Shown here one piece after another: positions 47,750 to 56,356 of a DNA stretch of 64,000 nt. The position numbers and the translations under genes were made by a program. Position 1 is the stretch's first letter. Each line of letters begins with the position of its first letter. Source of the stretch: SB11 sp037968475 (lineage in GTDB: Bacteria; Bacteroidota; Bacteroidia; UBA8524); contig JBBKVO010000001.1 in the NCBI GenBank assembly GCA_037968475.1, forward strand, positions 254,799 through 318,798, in the 5' to 3' direction. Below the pieces are notes generated by a model, which was given only the letters and a program-made list of their open reading frames with translations, was not told the origin of the DNA and searched no databases.

Positions 47750-49090
47750 TTATTTTTTAATATCGGCTAAGGTAGCTACTCCACGCAATTCACAAAACTT
47801 TTTCACTACGGCTTGATGCGATACGGTATCTTTTTCAAAATGTTTAACAATCAGTTTTTTCTCTTCGTCGGTAGCTTCCAATTGGTTCAAAATATTTAGC
47901 AGGTGCATTTTCATGTGCCCTTTTTGTATGCCCGATGTAACTAATGAACGAAGTGCCGAGAAGTTTTGTGCTAAACCAACAGTGGCAGTAATGCCCATTA
48001 GTTCTTGTGCACTGGGGTGATTAAGAATTTCTAATGAAAATTTAACCATAGGGTGTAGCGTGGTAAGTCCACCCACAACGCCCATAGATAGGGGTAAATC
48101 CAGCCAAAAACGGAATATACCGTCTTTTACCTCCACATCGGTAAGGCTGCGGTATTGCCCTGTACGTGCGGCGTAGGTATGTCCGCAGGCTTCAATGGCG
48201 CGCCAGTCGTTACCCGTTGCCAATACTACCGAGTCTATACCATTAAAAATACCTTTGTTGTTTGTGGTAGCGCGGTAAGGTTCTATACGGGCTATATGCA
48301 CGGCCATCTCAAACTTTTTAACAAACTCTTGCCATGTATAGTCTTTCTTTTCGTCTTCCAAATCCTCAACAGGGCAACTTACTTCTGTGCGTACAATACA
48401 CTCAGGCGTGTAGTTTGATAGAATACACATTATAATGGTAAGTTCTTTCTCACGCTGGGTAAACCTAGCGTCTTGCTCAATAGCTGATTGAAATGTTTTT
48501 GAAAACTGCTCTAAACACGAGTTGATGAAGTTAGCCCCCATGCTATCGCACGTTTCAAAAGTGGCTAGCAGTTGGTAATAGTTGGGCTCTTCAAGGGTTT
48601 TGTTTATCAGTTGTATATCTAATATACCACCGCCCCGTTGGCGCATATTGGCAGTAATATCAGCAGTATCATCAAAAAAGTGTTGTTTTATCTCATTAAA
48701 AAAGGTCAACAGTTTTTCCCAATCGCCATAGTAGGCAAAATGCACATGACCTATTTTGGTGGTGCTAATAATAGTAGTTTTAAAACCGCCACGTGTTAGC
48801 CAAAAGTTAGCCGCTTTGGCTGCTGCTGCTACCACGCTACTTTCTTCAATAGCCATAGGTATGGCATACATCTTATCATTGATAAGAAAATTTGGGGCTA
48901 TACTATAAGGAAGGTAAAAATTGCTAAGGGTATTTTCGGCAAATTCATCGTGCAGCTTTTGCAACTTGGGGTTGTTGTGCCAATAGCTGGTTAAAAGTTC
49001 GTATGCTTTTTCAGGGTCGCCTGTGTGGCTGCTAAGCCATTCAAGTTTTGCTTCTTTTGATAATTTTGAAAATCCGCTTACTGCTTCCAT
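47750..49090 (-). CDS. Hydroxymethylglutaryl-CoA reductase (class II, degradative type)
   Basis: Reduces HMG-CoA to mevalonate, the committing step. Motifs: the catalytic-Glu region YAIPMAIEESSVVAAAAKAA (about residues 72-92), a DSMGANFINSCLE segment (about 178-190), KGIFNGIDSVVLATGNDWRA (catalytic Lys and Asp), LSMGVVGGLTTLHP, and a C-terminal QKGHMKMHLLN with the catalytic His. The length of 446 aa fits class II enzymes. It begins 14 bp after the toxin gene and leads the uninterrupted four-gene mevalonate block. Confidence 0.92.
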   Translation of the reverse strand: MEAVSGFSKLSKEAKLEWLSSHTGDPEKAYELLTSYWHNNPKLQKLHDEFAENTLSNFYLPYSIAPNFLINDKMYAIPMAIEESSVVAAAAKAANFWLTRGGFKTTIISTTKIGHVHFAYYGDWEKLLTFFNEIKQHFFDDTADITANMRQRGGGILDIQLINKTLEEPNYYQLLATFETCDSMGANFINSCLEQFSKTFQSAIEQDARFTQREKELTIIMCILSNYTPECIVRTEVSCPVEDLEDEKKDYTWQEFVKKFEMAVHIARIEPYRATTNNKGIFNGIDSVVLATGNDWRAIEACGHTYAARTGQYRSLTDVEVKDGIFRFWLDLPLSMGVVGGLTTLHPMVKFSLEILNHPSAQELMGITATVGLAQNFSALRSLVTSGIQKGHMKMHLLNILNQLEATDEEKKLIVKHFEKDTVSHQAVVKKFCELRGVATLADIKK

Positions 49091-49104
49091 TCTTGTAATT
49101 TATT

Positions 49105-49491
49105 CTATGGTTTGTAAAGTTTTATCTCAGGGATAAAATCAAAGTCTTTTTTATTTTCTGTGTATAACTGAACATCATTCGCTATTGTAATAGCGGCTAT
49201 GAGAGCATCAGGTATTTGTACTCGGTGAGATGTAATGTAGTTTATTATTATGCCATTAAAAATTCTGGATGCTTCTTCGGTAATGTGATAAATTTTAAAG
49301 CTTGATAATAATCGTCTCATTTCGTCGAAGTCATTTTTCTTTGTGCCATACAATATCTCAGCATGAGTAATTATACTAAAGGCAATATTGTTTGAGCCGA
49401 TTTTTTCGAGAGATTTTTTTGTTGCCTCATCACCACGAAGCAGTTTTATTAAAATATTTGTGTCGCATAAAATTACCCTTTCCTTTGCCAT
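49105..49491 (-). CDS. VapC-like PIN-domain toxin
   Basis: PIN-domain ribonuclease of type II toxin-antitoxin systems. Acidic residues of the active site: Asp in LCDTNILIKLLRG (near residue 9), Glu in THAEILYG, Asp in IPDALIAAI and Asp in ENKKDFDFIP. The length of 128 aa is normal. The ATG at 49491 lies inside the 3' end of the antitoxin-like gene (19-base overlap), the usual TA arrangement. The pair sits inside the mevalonate operon between idi and the reductase gene, same strand. Confidence 0.87.
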   Translation of the reverse strand: MAKERVILCDTNILIKLLRGDEATKKSLEKIGSNNIAFSIITHAEILYGTKKNDFDEMRRLLSSFKIYHITEEASRIFNGIIINYITSHRVQIPDALIAAITIANDVQLYTENKKDFDFIPEIKLYKP

Positions 49492-49865
49492 GCTTCTTTT
49501 CTAAGGGTTTCAGAATCAATGTTATAATTCCTCCATAAACCAAAAGCTTTATCTAAGGGGCTTTTGGTTTCAATTTCTATGTGTATGCCATACTCTTTTT
49601 CTATATCTCTTTCCAACTCTTCAGCAGTATCGTATTTGGCCAATAAATTACTTAATAATTCTTCCCCCTCTTCTTCCTTTTTTTTATCTCTTAATATTCC
49701 TGAAGCAATAATAGCAATGGCTGCAAAAGCCAATATCATTATGAATTTATCATAATCTGTTCGTAAAACTAGACTATCCCCTTTTTGTAAATGCTTATCT
49801 TGTAGAATTTGGGTAAGCTCCTTAGGGGATCTAATTTCATCTATATTTAACTCTACTGTTTTCAT
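49473..49865 (-). CDS. VapB-like antitoxin with a central membrane segment
   Basis: The Met at 49865 (MKTVELNIDEIRSPKEL) is preferred over the one at 49883. The C-terminal end (DKAFGLWRNYNIDSETLRK then EAWQRKG) is the toxin-wrapping tail typical of VapB-type antitoxins. Unusually, a strongly hydrophobic helix lies in the middle (FIMILAFAAIAIIASGIL, about residues 42-59) followed by the basic-acidic KKKEEEGEE, predicting a membrane anchor; the N-terminal part is short and does not resemble a standard DNA-binding fold. It precedes and overlaps the PIN toxin. Antitoxin role is inferred from tail and context. Confidence 0.7.
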   Translation of the reverse strand: MKTVELNIDEIRSPKELTQILQDKHLQKGDSLVLRTDYDKFIMILAFAAIAIIASGILRDKKKEEEGEELLSNLLAKYDTAEELERDIEKEYGIHIEIETKSPLDKAFGLWRNYNIDSETLRKEAWQRKG

Positions 49866-49911
49866 ACTTCTCAAATATAACAAAAATCAAGCCTGTGTAT
49901 TAAGGGCGAAT

Positions 49912-50922
49912 CTATTTTACCGTTAAAAATGCTTTGGCAAGGGCAAGGCCTTGCAGTTGTTTTTCTATATAATACTCCAACTCTTCGTATGATGAGGCGG
50001 CGTGTTTTAAAAACGCCGATGCCTGCCCGTATATAGCCTTGCAGTTGGTTTTTTCCATTAGGTAATAGCCGTCTAAAAAGTTTTTTACTCCGCCTGAAAG
50101 TATTACTTGCTGGCAAAGGGCTTTATCACCCAATTTTTGAAGAACTTGGTTGGCAAAACCCGACATTTCTTGTGCGGTATGTCCTATATAGGCCAATTCA
50201 CCATATAAGTTGTTATCGCTATCAGTGCCGCGTATCAACTCTAATTTAGCAAAATTTGTACCTCCAAGTGCTGCAAACTCAATAGCTTGTAGTGGTAATG
50301 AGAATAGGGCTTCTAAACTTTTTGGCCCCATACCTTGCCCTACTTCTTTTACTATTAGCTTTATATCCAACTTATCCAATACACGTTTTATTGTGTCAAT
50401 GGGTGGATGTTGTATTATATCGCCTTCGGGTTGCAACCACTCTTGCATTGGGTTGATGTGTATTATCAAACCGTCAGCATTCAGTTTTTTTACCAGCTCA
50501 GTTATTTTATCTATTCTACCTTGTGCCAGCAATTCTTCCACTTGTGCTATGCCCAAATTGGCATAAAAAGGTTGTGTATCACCTATTAATCCCCGTAGGG
50601 CAAAATCAGGTAAATGCTCATCGCTATCTAATACTATACGGCAACTTCCCAAGCCCATGCCCATACCAAATTTTTGGCAAGCGCGTGCAAGGTTTCGGTT
50701 TATAGTCCCCGCCATTTCAGTACCACCAGTCATGCTGCTTACCCACAAAGGGGCATTTAACTGACGGCCGACAAAGGGGGTAGGAAAATTAATTTCAGTA
50801 GGGTGTGCCGCCAATACAGGTTCGTAATAAAAACGGGTATCGGTTTGTATTTGTGAAACTTGGGACTGAAAAGCCAAGTCGATGTGCGCTTTCTTCCGCG
50901 CCGATGTTAGTTCTTGTTCCAA
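49912..50922 (-). CDS. fni: Type 2 isopentenyl-diphosphate delta-isomerase (FMN)
   Basis: Interconverts IPP and DMAPP, the step after MvaD. Signatures: LNAPLWVSSMTGGTEMAGTI (FMN/substrate, about residues 56-75), GMGMGLGSCRI, HINPMQEWLQPEGD, KEVGQGM and EFAALGGTNFAKLE. The length of 336 aa is normal. The start appears to be TTG at 50922, since no ATG or GTG fits the conserved N-terminus. First gene of the minus-strand run, separated from mvaA by the TA pair. The divergent spacer 50923-51179 (257 bp) holds only a lone TAnnTTTG-like box (50999-51006, minus). Confidence 0.93.
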   Translation of the reverse strand: MEQELTSARKKAHIDLAFQSQVSQIQTDTRFYYEPVLAAHPTEINFPTPFVGRQLNAPLWVSSMTGGTEMAGTINRNLARACQKFGMGMGLGSCRIVLDSDEHLPDFALRGLIGDTQPFYANLGIAQVEELLAQGRIDKITELVKKLNADGLIIHINPMQEWLQPEGDIIQHPPIDTIKRVLDKLDIKLIVKEVGQGMGPKSLEALFSLPLQAIEFAALGGTNFAKLELIRGTDSDNNLYGELAYIGHTAQEMSGFANQVLQKLGDKALCQQVILSGGVKNFLDGYYLMEKTNCKAIYGQASAFLKHAASSYEELEYYIEKQLQGLALAKAFLTVK

Positions 50923-51179
50923 AAGGCTACTAAATCACTTTTACTAAACAACCCAAATCTTGTTAAATAGTTTTGGGTTTAGCTTTAATGTGTTTATGCA
51001 AATGTAAATTAACTCCGCCAAAAAATATTATTTTGGCATTTTTATTACTGAAATAAACTGTTGACTAAACATTTAAGGTATGTGCTATTACTTTTTTTAT
51101 TTTTGGCATTTACCTTTCGCAGTTACTAATGAATAAAACCATGTAACTTAATATTTTGAAAAACCTAATATTGTAATAA

Positions 51180-52766
51180 ATGAATTCGATAGCTAATTTA
51201 TCAACAAGTAAACCTATGACACTTTTAACTTTAAAACCTACACAGGTAGCAACTCGATTGTTTACCCTGTTAGTAGCCTTTGTATTTACACTTAGTAGTG
51301 TAAGTGCACAAAAAAATGATGCCGATATGCTTGATAAAGCAATTGGTGCTGTTGTAACTGTTGCTGTTTATAAAACAGATGCTAATGCAAAGGCATTAGG
51401 TTTTAGAGACGGTGTATCTAACGCACAAAAAGCCTACGAAAAAATGCTTGATTTGGGTAGTACCAAAGTATCAGGCTCTGGCTTTGTGGTTGAGAAAAAC
51501 GGAAAGAAATACGTAATAACTAATGCCCACGTGGTTGAAAATGCAGCCGACGAAAATGGTGCGCTATACGTATTTAGTGTTGATCGCTCTAAATACGAAG
51601 TGAAAGTGCTTGGCGGTGATTCTTATTTTGATTTTGCCGTGTTGGAGTTTGTTACTCCTCCGGGTAGAGAAATAGCAAGTATTGCCTTTACAGGAGCGTC
51701 TCCACGCATTGGCGATAGGGTTTTTGCAATCGGTAATCCTTTAGGTGATTATCCTTATACTGTTACTGATGGTATTATAAGTGCTAAAAATCGTGTGCGT
51801 AATGGTGTTACAGGTAAGTTTGGCTTTTTACAAAGTACTGCTACTGTAATATGGGGTAATAGTGGTGGCCCTTTGGTGAACCAAAAAGGCGAAGTTGTGG
51901 GTATAAACTCTCAAATAGCTTTTGCACCTCGTGGTGATGAGCAATTGTGGCAACCACAAATAAACTTTGCACTTGAGCATGAAATATGCACACGTCTTTT
52001 AGATGATATTGTTACCAATAAAGGTTTGGTACGTCGTGCTTATGTTGGTCTTGAAGTAAAACAAGCCTATACCTATGAAGAGTGGATGACTTGGTTTGGA
52101 GCTAGCCCTTGGGTACTTGCCGATACTTTACCTGTTCTTAAATCGGTTATTGCAGGTTCTCCTGCCGCAGCGGTATTGGCCAACAAAATTGGTGCACAAA
52201 TATTTTCTGTAAACGGTAAAGAGGTTCGCAATAATGCAGAAGTACTTGGCGAACTTGAAAATGTACGTCCTGGAGATATAGTAAAACTTACTTTACTAAC
52301 TGCTAAAGGCAAAGAAACTGTTGATATTAAAACTGTTGAAATAACCCCTAACAGCCTAGAAAGAATTGCCATATCAGTAGTAGAAAGTGGTGGACAATAC
52401 AAATTATTGAAAAACGATAATGGTTCTGTATCGCTACGCAGTACTAAAACTGATAGCAAGAATGCTAAATCGAAAAACAATAAAGGTACTGTAAGCAAAG
52501 GTGGTATAACTGAGATTGACGACTTGGCCGCTGGTGTGAACTATGATATAGTAAGCGCAGGAGCAGAGTTTACCAATTTTTCATCAAAATACCGTATTAA
52601 AAAACTTAGTGATTTGGGTGCAGCCCTACGTTTAACAGGCGAGCTAGGTGTATACAAGTTGTTTATCATCGAACAAAATGATGCTGATAGCTGGAAAGAA
52701 CCTAAAGCTATTGCCTTTAACTTAAGTGGTGATGATAAAGTGAGTCAAAATACTTTGTGGTACTAA
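51180..52766 (+). CDS. Exported trypsin-like serine protease with PDZ domain (DegP/S1C-like)
   Basis: Signal peptide about residues 18-44 (RLFTLLVAFVFTLSSVSAQ); a Met at residue 13 is an alternative start. Catalytic triad visible as His in VITNAHVVENA, Asp in SYFDFAVLEF and Ser in WGNSGGPLVNQ. A single PDZ-like domain follows (about 300-385, IAGSPAAAVLANKIGAQIFS, VRPGDIVKLTLL). The last 120 residues are a non-protease region with a Lys/Ser/Asn-rich linker (SKNAKSKNNKGTVSKG). The length of 528 aa is longer than many single-PDZ homologues because of this tail. Likely periplasmic protein-quality control. Followed by a strong terminator. Confidence 0.88.
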   Translation: MNSIANLSTSKPMTLLTLKPTQVATRLFTLLVAFVFTLSSVSAQKNDADMLDKAIGAVVTVAVYKTDANAKALGFRDGVSNAQKAYEKMLDLGSTKVSGSGFVVEKNGKKYVITNAHVVENAADENGALYVFSVDRSKYEVKVLGGDSYFDFAVLEFVTPPGREIASIAFTGASPRIGDRVFAIGNPLGDYPYTVTDGIISAKNRVRNGVTGKFGFLQSTATVIWGNSGGPLVNQKGEVVGINSQIAFAPRGDEQLWQPQINFALEHEICTRLLDDIVTNKGLVRRAYVGLEVKQAYTYEEWMTWFGASPWVLADTLPVLKSVIAGSPAAAVLANKIGAQIFSVNGKEVRNNAEVLGELENVRPGDIVKLTLLTAKGKETVDIKTVEITPNSLERIAISVVESGGQYKLLKNDNGSVSLRSTKTDSKNAKSKNNKGTVSKGGITEIDDLAAGVNYDIVSAGAEFTNFSSKYRIKKLSDLGAALRLTGELGVYKLFIIEQNDADSWKEPKAIAFNLSGDDKVSQNTLWY

Positions 52767-52798
52767 TCCCAATAAATAATTAAGACTTTGATTTTATT

Positions 52799-52829
52799 AA
52801 ATCCCTGCCATTTGGCAGGGATTTTTTTT
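52799..52829 (+). terminator. Rho-independent terminator of the DegP-like gene
   Basis: AATCCCTGCC and GGCAGGGATT form a 10-bp stem with a 4-base loop and an eight-base T-run. The rest of 52830-53040 is AT-rich with no gene. Confidence 0.85.
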
Positions 52830-53040
52830 GTTTAAAATCGGATGGATGTTTGGCGGTCAAGTACAGTTGTTATCTCTTTCCCATTGCCATTAAGACTTGA
52901 GAGTTAATTAGTATATACTGTGATTATTGGCGAGGAGATGCTAAACGAAATTTAGCATGACTGGAACAGATTTTTATTGTACTGAATTATCCCCCTTGAG
53001 GCTTGATTTTGCGTTAGAGAAATGGGTACGAGGATGACTT

Positions 53041-53089
53041 TGAGCGGACGCTCAATTATTGTGGGCACGAGCGGATGCTCGAGCCGGCA
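53041..53089. repeat. Two-hairpin 48-bp repeat element (GAGCGGACGCTC type)
   Basis: GAGC-GGAC-GCTC, spacer AATTATTGTGGGCAC, then GAGCGGATGCTC and GAGCCGGCAG. Same element as at 40675, 41033, 41314 and (reverse) 63857; lies between convergent genes. Confidence 0.7.
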
Positions 53090-53103
53090 GCAAAATTATA
53101 AAC

Positions 53104-53133
53104 ATAAAAAAAGCGGAGCATTTGCCCCGCTTT
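53104..53133 (-). terminator. Rho-independent terminator of the redoxin/cytochrome cluster
   Basis: On the minus strand AAAGCGGGGC pairs with GCTCCGCTTT (one G-U) around a 4-base loop and is followed by T6-7. Confidence 0.8.
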
Positions 53134-53156
53134 GTATTTTTTTGTTAGCAAGAGAA

Positions 53157-53789
53157 TTAGTCTTTTGCTTTAATCTTACAACCAATTGCTTTGGTAGTTT
53201 CAGGGCTGGGTGTTTTGCCGGCTATTAAAGCATCAACTGCATTTTCTACATATCGGGTGTTCACAGCAGTTTCATCCTCGTAGTTATCATCAATAGCACC
53301 TATATAACTTACTACGTTTTTGCCTTTAGATTTTTTTAATATATATACGTGCGGAGTGCGTGTAGCTCCAAACTCAGGATATATTTCTTGTCCTTCATCA
53401 AACAAATAAGGGAAAGTAAAGCCTTTTTCTTTAGCGCGTACAATCATGTTTTCATAACTGTCATCTGCATTTACCTCAGGGTCGTTAGGGTTAATAGCAA
53501 TAACAGGGTAACCTTTTTCTTTGTATTTTTTATCAAGAGCTACAATACGATCTTCGTAAGCCATAGCATAGGGGCAATGGTTGCAGGTAAATATTACTAT
53601 AAAGCCTTTAGCATCTTTAAAATCGGCTAACGATACCATTTTACCGTCAACATTTTTAAGTTTAAAATCAGAGGCTTCATCACCAATTTCATATCCTCCT
53701 TTTTTCATAGCAGTAGTTTTGTAAGTAGCGGCTGTTGTAATAGCCCCTAGGGTGATTAATGCAAATGCGTAAACAAGTATTTTTTTCAT
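53157..53789 (-). CDS. Exported thioredoxin-fold redoxin (AhpC/TSA-like)
   Basis: Signal-like N-terminus (MKKILVYAFALITLGAITTA) then a redoxin domain: GDEASDFKLKNVDGKMVSL, the redox motif FTCNHCPYAMAYEDR (CxxC, near residues 69-72), PVIAINPNDPEV and the cis-Pro region ATRTPHVYIL. About 210 aa. Likely a periplasmic thiol-disulfide enzyme. Last gene of a seven-gene minus-strand cluster with cytochrome-like lipoproteins, YceI and a TlpA-like protein. Whether it reduces apocytochromes or peroxides is open. Confidence 0.85.
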   Translation of the reverse strand: MKKILVYAFALITLGAITTAATYKTTAMKKGGYEIGDEASDFKLKNVDGKMVSLADFKDAKGFIVIFTCNHCPYAMAYEDRIVALDKKYKEKGYPVIAINPNDPEVNADDSYENMIVRAKEKGFTFPYLFDEGQEIYPEFGATRTPHVYILKKSKGKNVVSYIGAIDDNYEDETAVNTRYVENAVDALIAGKTPSPETTKAIGCKIKAKD

Positions 53790-53814
53790 GTTATAAAATA
53801 GTTTAGGGTTAAAA

Positions 53815-54306
53815 TTATAAAAAGCTTTCTACTAAGGTATATAATTCTTGTGCATGAAACTCTTTTTCGTAAAACTCACGACGTTGATTTTTAAAAATTA
53901 TAGTGGCAGGTATAGCACCACTCCAACGTTTATCTACCTTATCAATCCAAGCGTTGGCATCGGGAGCGTGCAATAAAACTACGGGTGTTTTTATGTTGTG
54001 CTTCTCTACATAAGGAAGTAACATTTTTTCGTGGTTTTTCTTAAAATCAAGGCTTACCAAAAGCACTTTTATCTTTTTGCCGGCATATTTGGTTTGCAGG
54101 CTATCAAAGTAGGGCAGTTCTTTTACGCAGGGTTTGCACCAAGTAGCCCAAAAATTAATAATGTATGTGGTGTCATTATCATTTTGTTGCAAAACCTGCT
54201 GCACATAGTCAAAACTAACTATGGGCACTTTTGTGGTATCGTTTGCCTGCATAGTAGTGCCGAATAATAAAAATAAACTTACGGATAAAAGGTATTTCGC
54301 GTACAT
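53815..54306 (-). CDS. TlpA-family thiol-disulfide oxidoreductase
   Basis: The Met at 54306 (MYAKYLLSVSLFLLFGTT) begins a signal peptide; the preceding 14 codons are unlikely to be translated. Thioredoxin fold with INFWATWCKPCVKELPYF (WCxxC, near residues 57-60), VLLVSLDFKKN and the cis-Pro SGAIPATIIFK. Such periplasmic proteins keep apocytochrome c cysteines reduced; the CX4CH/CX2CH proteins encoded upstream in the cluster fit that role. The gap to the downstream redoxin gene is 25 bp. Confidence 0.87.
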   Translation of the reverse strand: MYAKYLLSVSLFLLFGTTMQANDTTKVPIVSFDYVQQVLQQNDNDTTYIINFWATWCKPCVKELPYFDSLQTKYAGKKIKVLLVSLDFKKNHEKMLLPYVEKHNIKTPVVLLHAPDANAWIDKVDKRWSGAIPATIIFKNQRREFYEKEFHAQELYTLVESFL

Positions 54307-54350
54307 GGGTATACTAATATGCAATATTTGTGCCGCAAGGCAGTACAAAA

Positions 54351-55283
54351 CTACTCGCCTTTATTTTTTTTGAAGCTGAAAGTACGGGTAAGGTTAAAGC
54401 CAAAATGCAACCCTCGGCCTTGTGGGGCAAAAAAGTTTGTAGTGGTTTCGGTTATATAGCCACCATCATACATGGCATTGGCATTGGTAAATTGTAACTG
54501 AAATACGTGCCCGCCAGTTTCTATATCAAATCCAATAGCAAAGGTATTAGGTATGTTTTTACCTTCAATTTGTGGTAATTTTTGTCCGGGTATATAGCCA
54601 AAATACTCAGCATTTATCGATATACGATTGGTTAGCTTCATTCTGCCACCAATACCCATGCTAAAAGTTGTGTTTTGCTCATCAAGTGTGTGTACAAGGT
54701 TTTTGTGCAGTACAGTGGGCATTAGTTGTAGTGATAAATTGCTGTTGAATTTCCGAGCGATAAGCAACTGATTCATATACATAAGTCGTGAGCTGAAATA
54801 ATTTTTGCGCTCGGGGTTAGTCCAACGCAAATTAGTCATGGCTATATCCGCCACATAGGTAATAGTAAACGGGAAATTTTTTGCACCTTTTTGTTGGCGA
54901 AATAGCTTTGCTTTTATAAAAGCATCGTAGGTTTTGTTGTAGGTACTGCGGCCTATACCCACACACAAAAAATCGGTAGGTAATGTATACTCAAAACCCA
55001 TGCGCATAGTTGCCCTATCCAAGCCAAACATATCATAAAAGCCATTTTCCATGCTTCCAAAACGGTGGGCTATCATGTATATCATCTCGCCTTTGGCGGG
55101 TATTTCTACACTATGCCCATTTATTAGGCGTACACCTTTAAAAGTAGCAAAAGCATAATCGGGCTCTTGTTTGTCGTCTTTTGTTATCTCGTCCAACTCA
55201 TCCAATAATCCTCCACCGGGTTGAGAAAATACAACAGGGATAATGAAAAGGAATACCGCAAAACTTAGTATAATTTTTTTCAT
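54351..55283 (-). CDS. DUF5777-family beta-barrel protein
   Basis: Signal peptide (residues 1-20, ending VVFSQ) followed by GGGLLDELDE and a beta-barrel body with RLINGHSVEIPAKGEMIYMI and AHRFGSMENGFYDMFGLD, hallmarks of DUF5777. Predicted outer-membrane protein of about 310 aa with a basic C-terminus. In Bacteroidota it is typically encoded with cytochrome-domain lipoproteins and YceI, as here; the role is unknown. It starts 3 bases after the small cytochrome-like gene's stop. Confidence 0.87.
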   Translation of the reverse strand: MKKIILSFAVFLFIIPVVFSQPGGGLLDELDEITKDDKQEPDYAFATFKGVRLINGHSVEIPAKGEMIYMIAHRFGSMENGFYDMFGLDRATMRMGFEYTLPTDFLCVGIGRSTYNKTYDAFIKAKLFRQQKGAKNFPFTITYVADIAMTNLRWTNPERKNYFSSRLMYMNQLLIARKFNSNLSLQLMPTVLHKNLVHTLDEQNTTFSMGIGGRMKLTNRISINAEYFGYIPGQKLPQIEGKNIPNTFAIGFDIETGGHVFQLQFTNANAMYDGGYITETTTNFFAPQGRGLHFGFNLTRTFSFKKNKGE

Positions 55284-55286
55284 AGC

Positions 55287-55673
55287 TTAGTTGTTTAGGT
55301 ATCCTTTATTAATCCATTTTTCAATTTTCTTTATATCACAAGGTGCCAGTTTCGAGCCTCCTTTTGGCATGGTTGGTGCACCTGCATTGTGATTTATTGC
55401 ATCAATAAAGCGTTGTTTATTAATGTCTAAATACTTCTTTATCTCTTCATGATTTTCAAAGCTACCAATAGTACGGCTTGCATTTGTTCCTTGGTGGCAG
55501 CCTGATAAAGCACAACTTGTAGCTGTTATTTTAGAGATAACAGCAGCGTATGTTGTAGTTGCCGTATCGCACCCACCACTGCCGGCTTGTGGATACAATT
55601 CTTCTTCGTTATCGTAATAACAGGCCGATAGGCTTAGCACCAGCACGGCTATCACAAGTATTAATTTTTGCAT
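55287..55673 (-). CDS. Small lipoprotein with CX4CH putative haem motif
   Basis: Lipobox LSAC (Cys near residue 18), then a cytochrome-like domain with SCALSGCHQG, where the cysteines are four residues apart before the His (CX4CH instead of CX2CH), and a possible axial Met in TMPKGGSKLAPCDIKKIEKW. The layout (CH motif, MP-x-GG, C-terminal amphipathic helix with W) is shared with the larger protein at 56357, which has one CX4CH and one CX2CH. Haem binding is inference. 128 aa. Confidence 0.75.
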   Translation of the reverse strand: MQKLILVIAVLVLSLSACYYDNEEELYPQAGSGGCDTATTTYAAVISKITATSCALSGCHQGTNASRTIGSFENHEEIKKYLDINKQRFIDAINHNAGAPTMPKGGSKLAPCDIKKIEKWINKGYLNN

Positions 55674-55727
55674 AGGTTAGTATAAATACGAAAAACCCGA
55701 GCAACCGGATTTTTTTATTTTGCTTTT

Positions 55728-56279
55728 TTACTTCTTAATGGACATTTCTGTATCTACCCTTATTTCTATCGTATCAGAAATCTTTTGGGCTTTATCGTTT
55801 TTTATACCATAGTCGGCCAAGGCAATGTTAAAGTTGGCCTTGGTAGTAACTTTTTTGTTAGCAGCATCAACAATTACCTCGCCTGGTACACTTACATCTT
55901 TAGTTACACCATGTATGGTTAGTTTGCCCGTAACAGATACTTTATACGTGCCGCTTTTATTAAAGTTTACTTTGCTTATATCAGCAATTACACCATCAAA
56001 AGTAGCTTCAGGAAACTTGTCTGATTGCATGTAGTTTTCATTAAAATGCTCTTGCATTAATGCTTTTGCAAACTCAAAACTTTTAATGGGTATTTTATAG
56101 GCTAATTTGCCTGTACTAGCTTCTAAAAGTGCTGTTGCTTGGTGGTTGTGTGCTTCAATATCTTCTAAAGCAGCATCAGAAAAGAAAGATACATGACCTG
56201 TGCGTGTAAGGTATTTCACTTGCCCGAAAGTGCTAAGGGCTGTGAAAGCAAAAAGTGCTATTGCAATAAATTTTTTCAT
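55728..56279 (-). CDS. YceI-family periplasmic protein
   Basis: Signal peptide MKKFIAIALFAFTALSTFG then QVKYL; YceI lipocalin-like barrel with RTGHVSFFSDAALEDIEAHN, FPEATFDGVI and TGKLTIHGVTKDVSVPGEV. 183 aa, normal. YceI proteins bind isoprenoid or polyprenyl-type lipids. Between the two cytochrome-like genes in the cluster; spacing of about 55-80 bp on each side. Confidence 0.93.
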   Translation of the reverse strand: MKKFIAIALFAFTALSTFGQVKYLTRTGHVSFFSDAALEDIEAHNHQATALLEASTGKLAYKIPIKSFEFAKALMQEHFNENYMQSDKFPEATFDGVIADISKVNFNKSGTYKVSVTGKLTIHGVTKDVSVPGEVIVDAANKKVTTKANFNIALADYGIKNDKAQKISDTIEIRVDTEMSIKK

Positions 56280-56356
56280 AATGATATTTTTTAATGAGTT
56301 TCTTGTTTAAACATTAATACATTTTCATGCCAAAAATGTACACGTTAAAAATTTAA

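Noticed and set aside
53022..53228. 68-aa frame overlapping the redoxin gene end
   Set aside because: Begins in the two-hairpin repeat and runs through the terminator; no supporting features.
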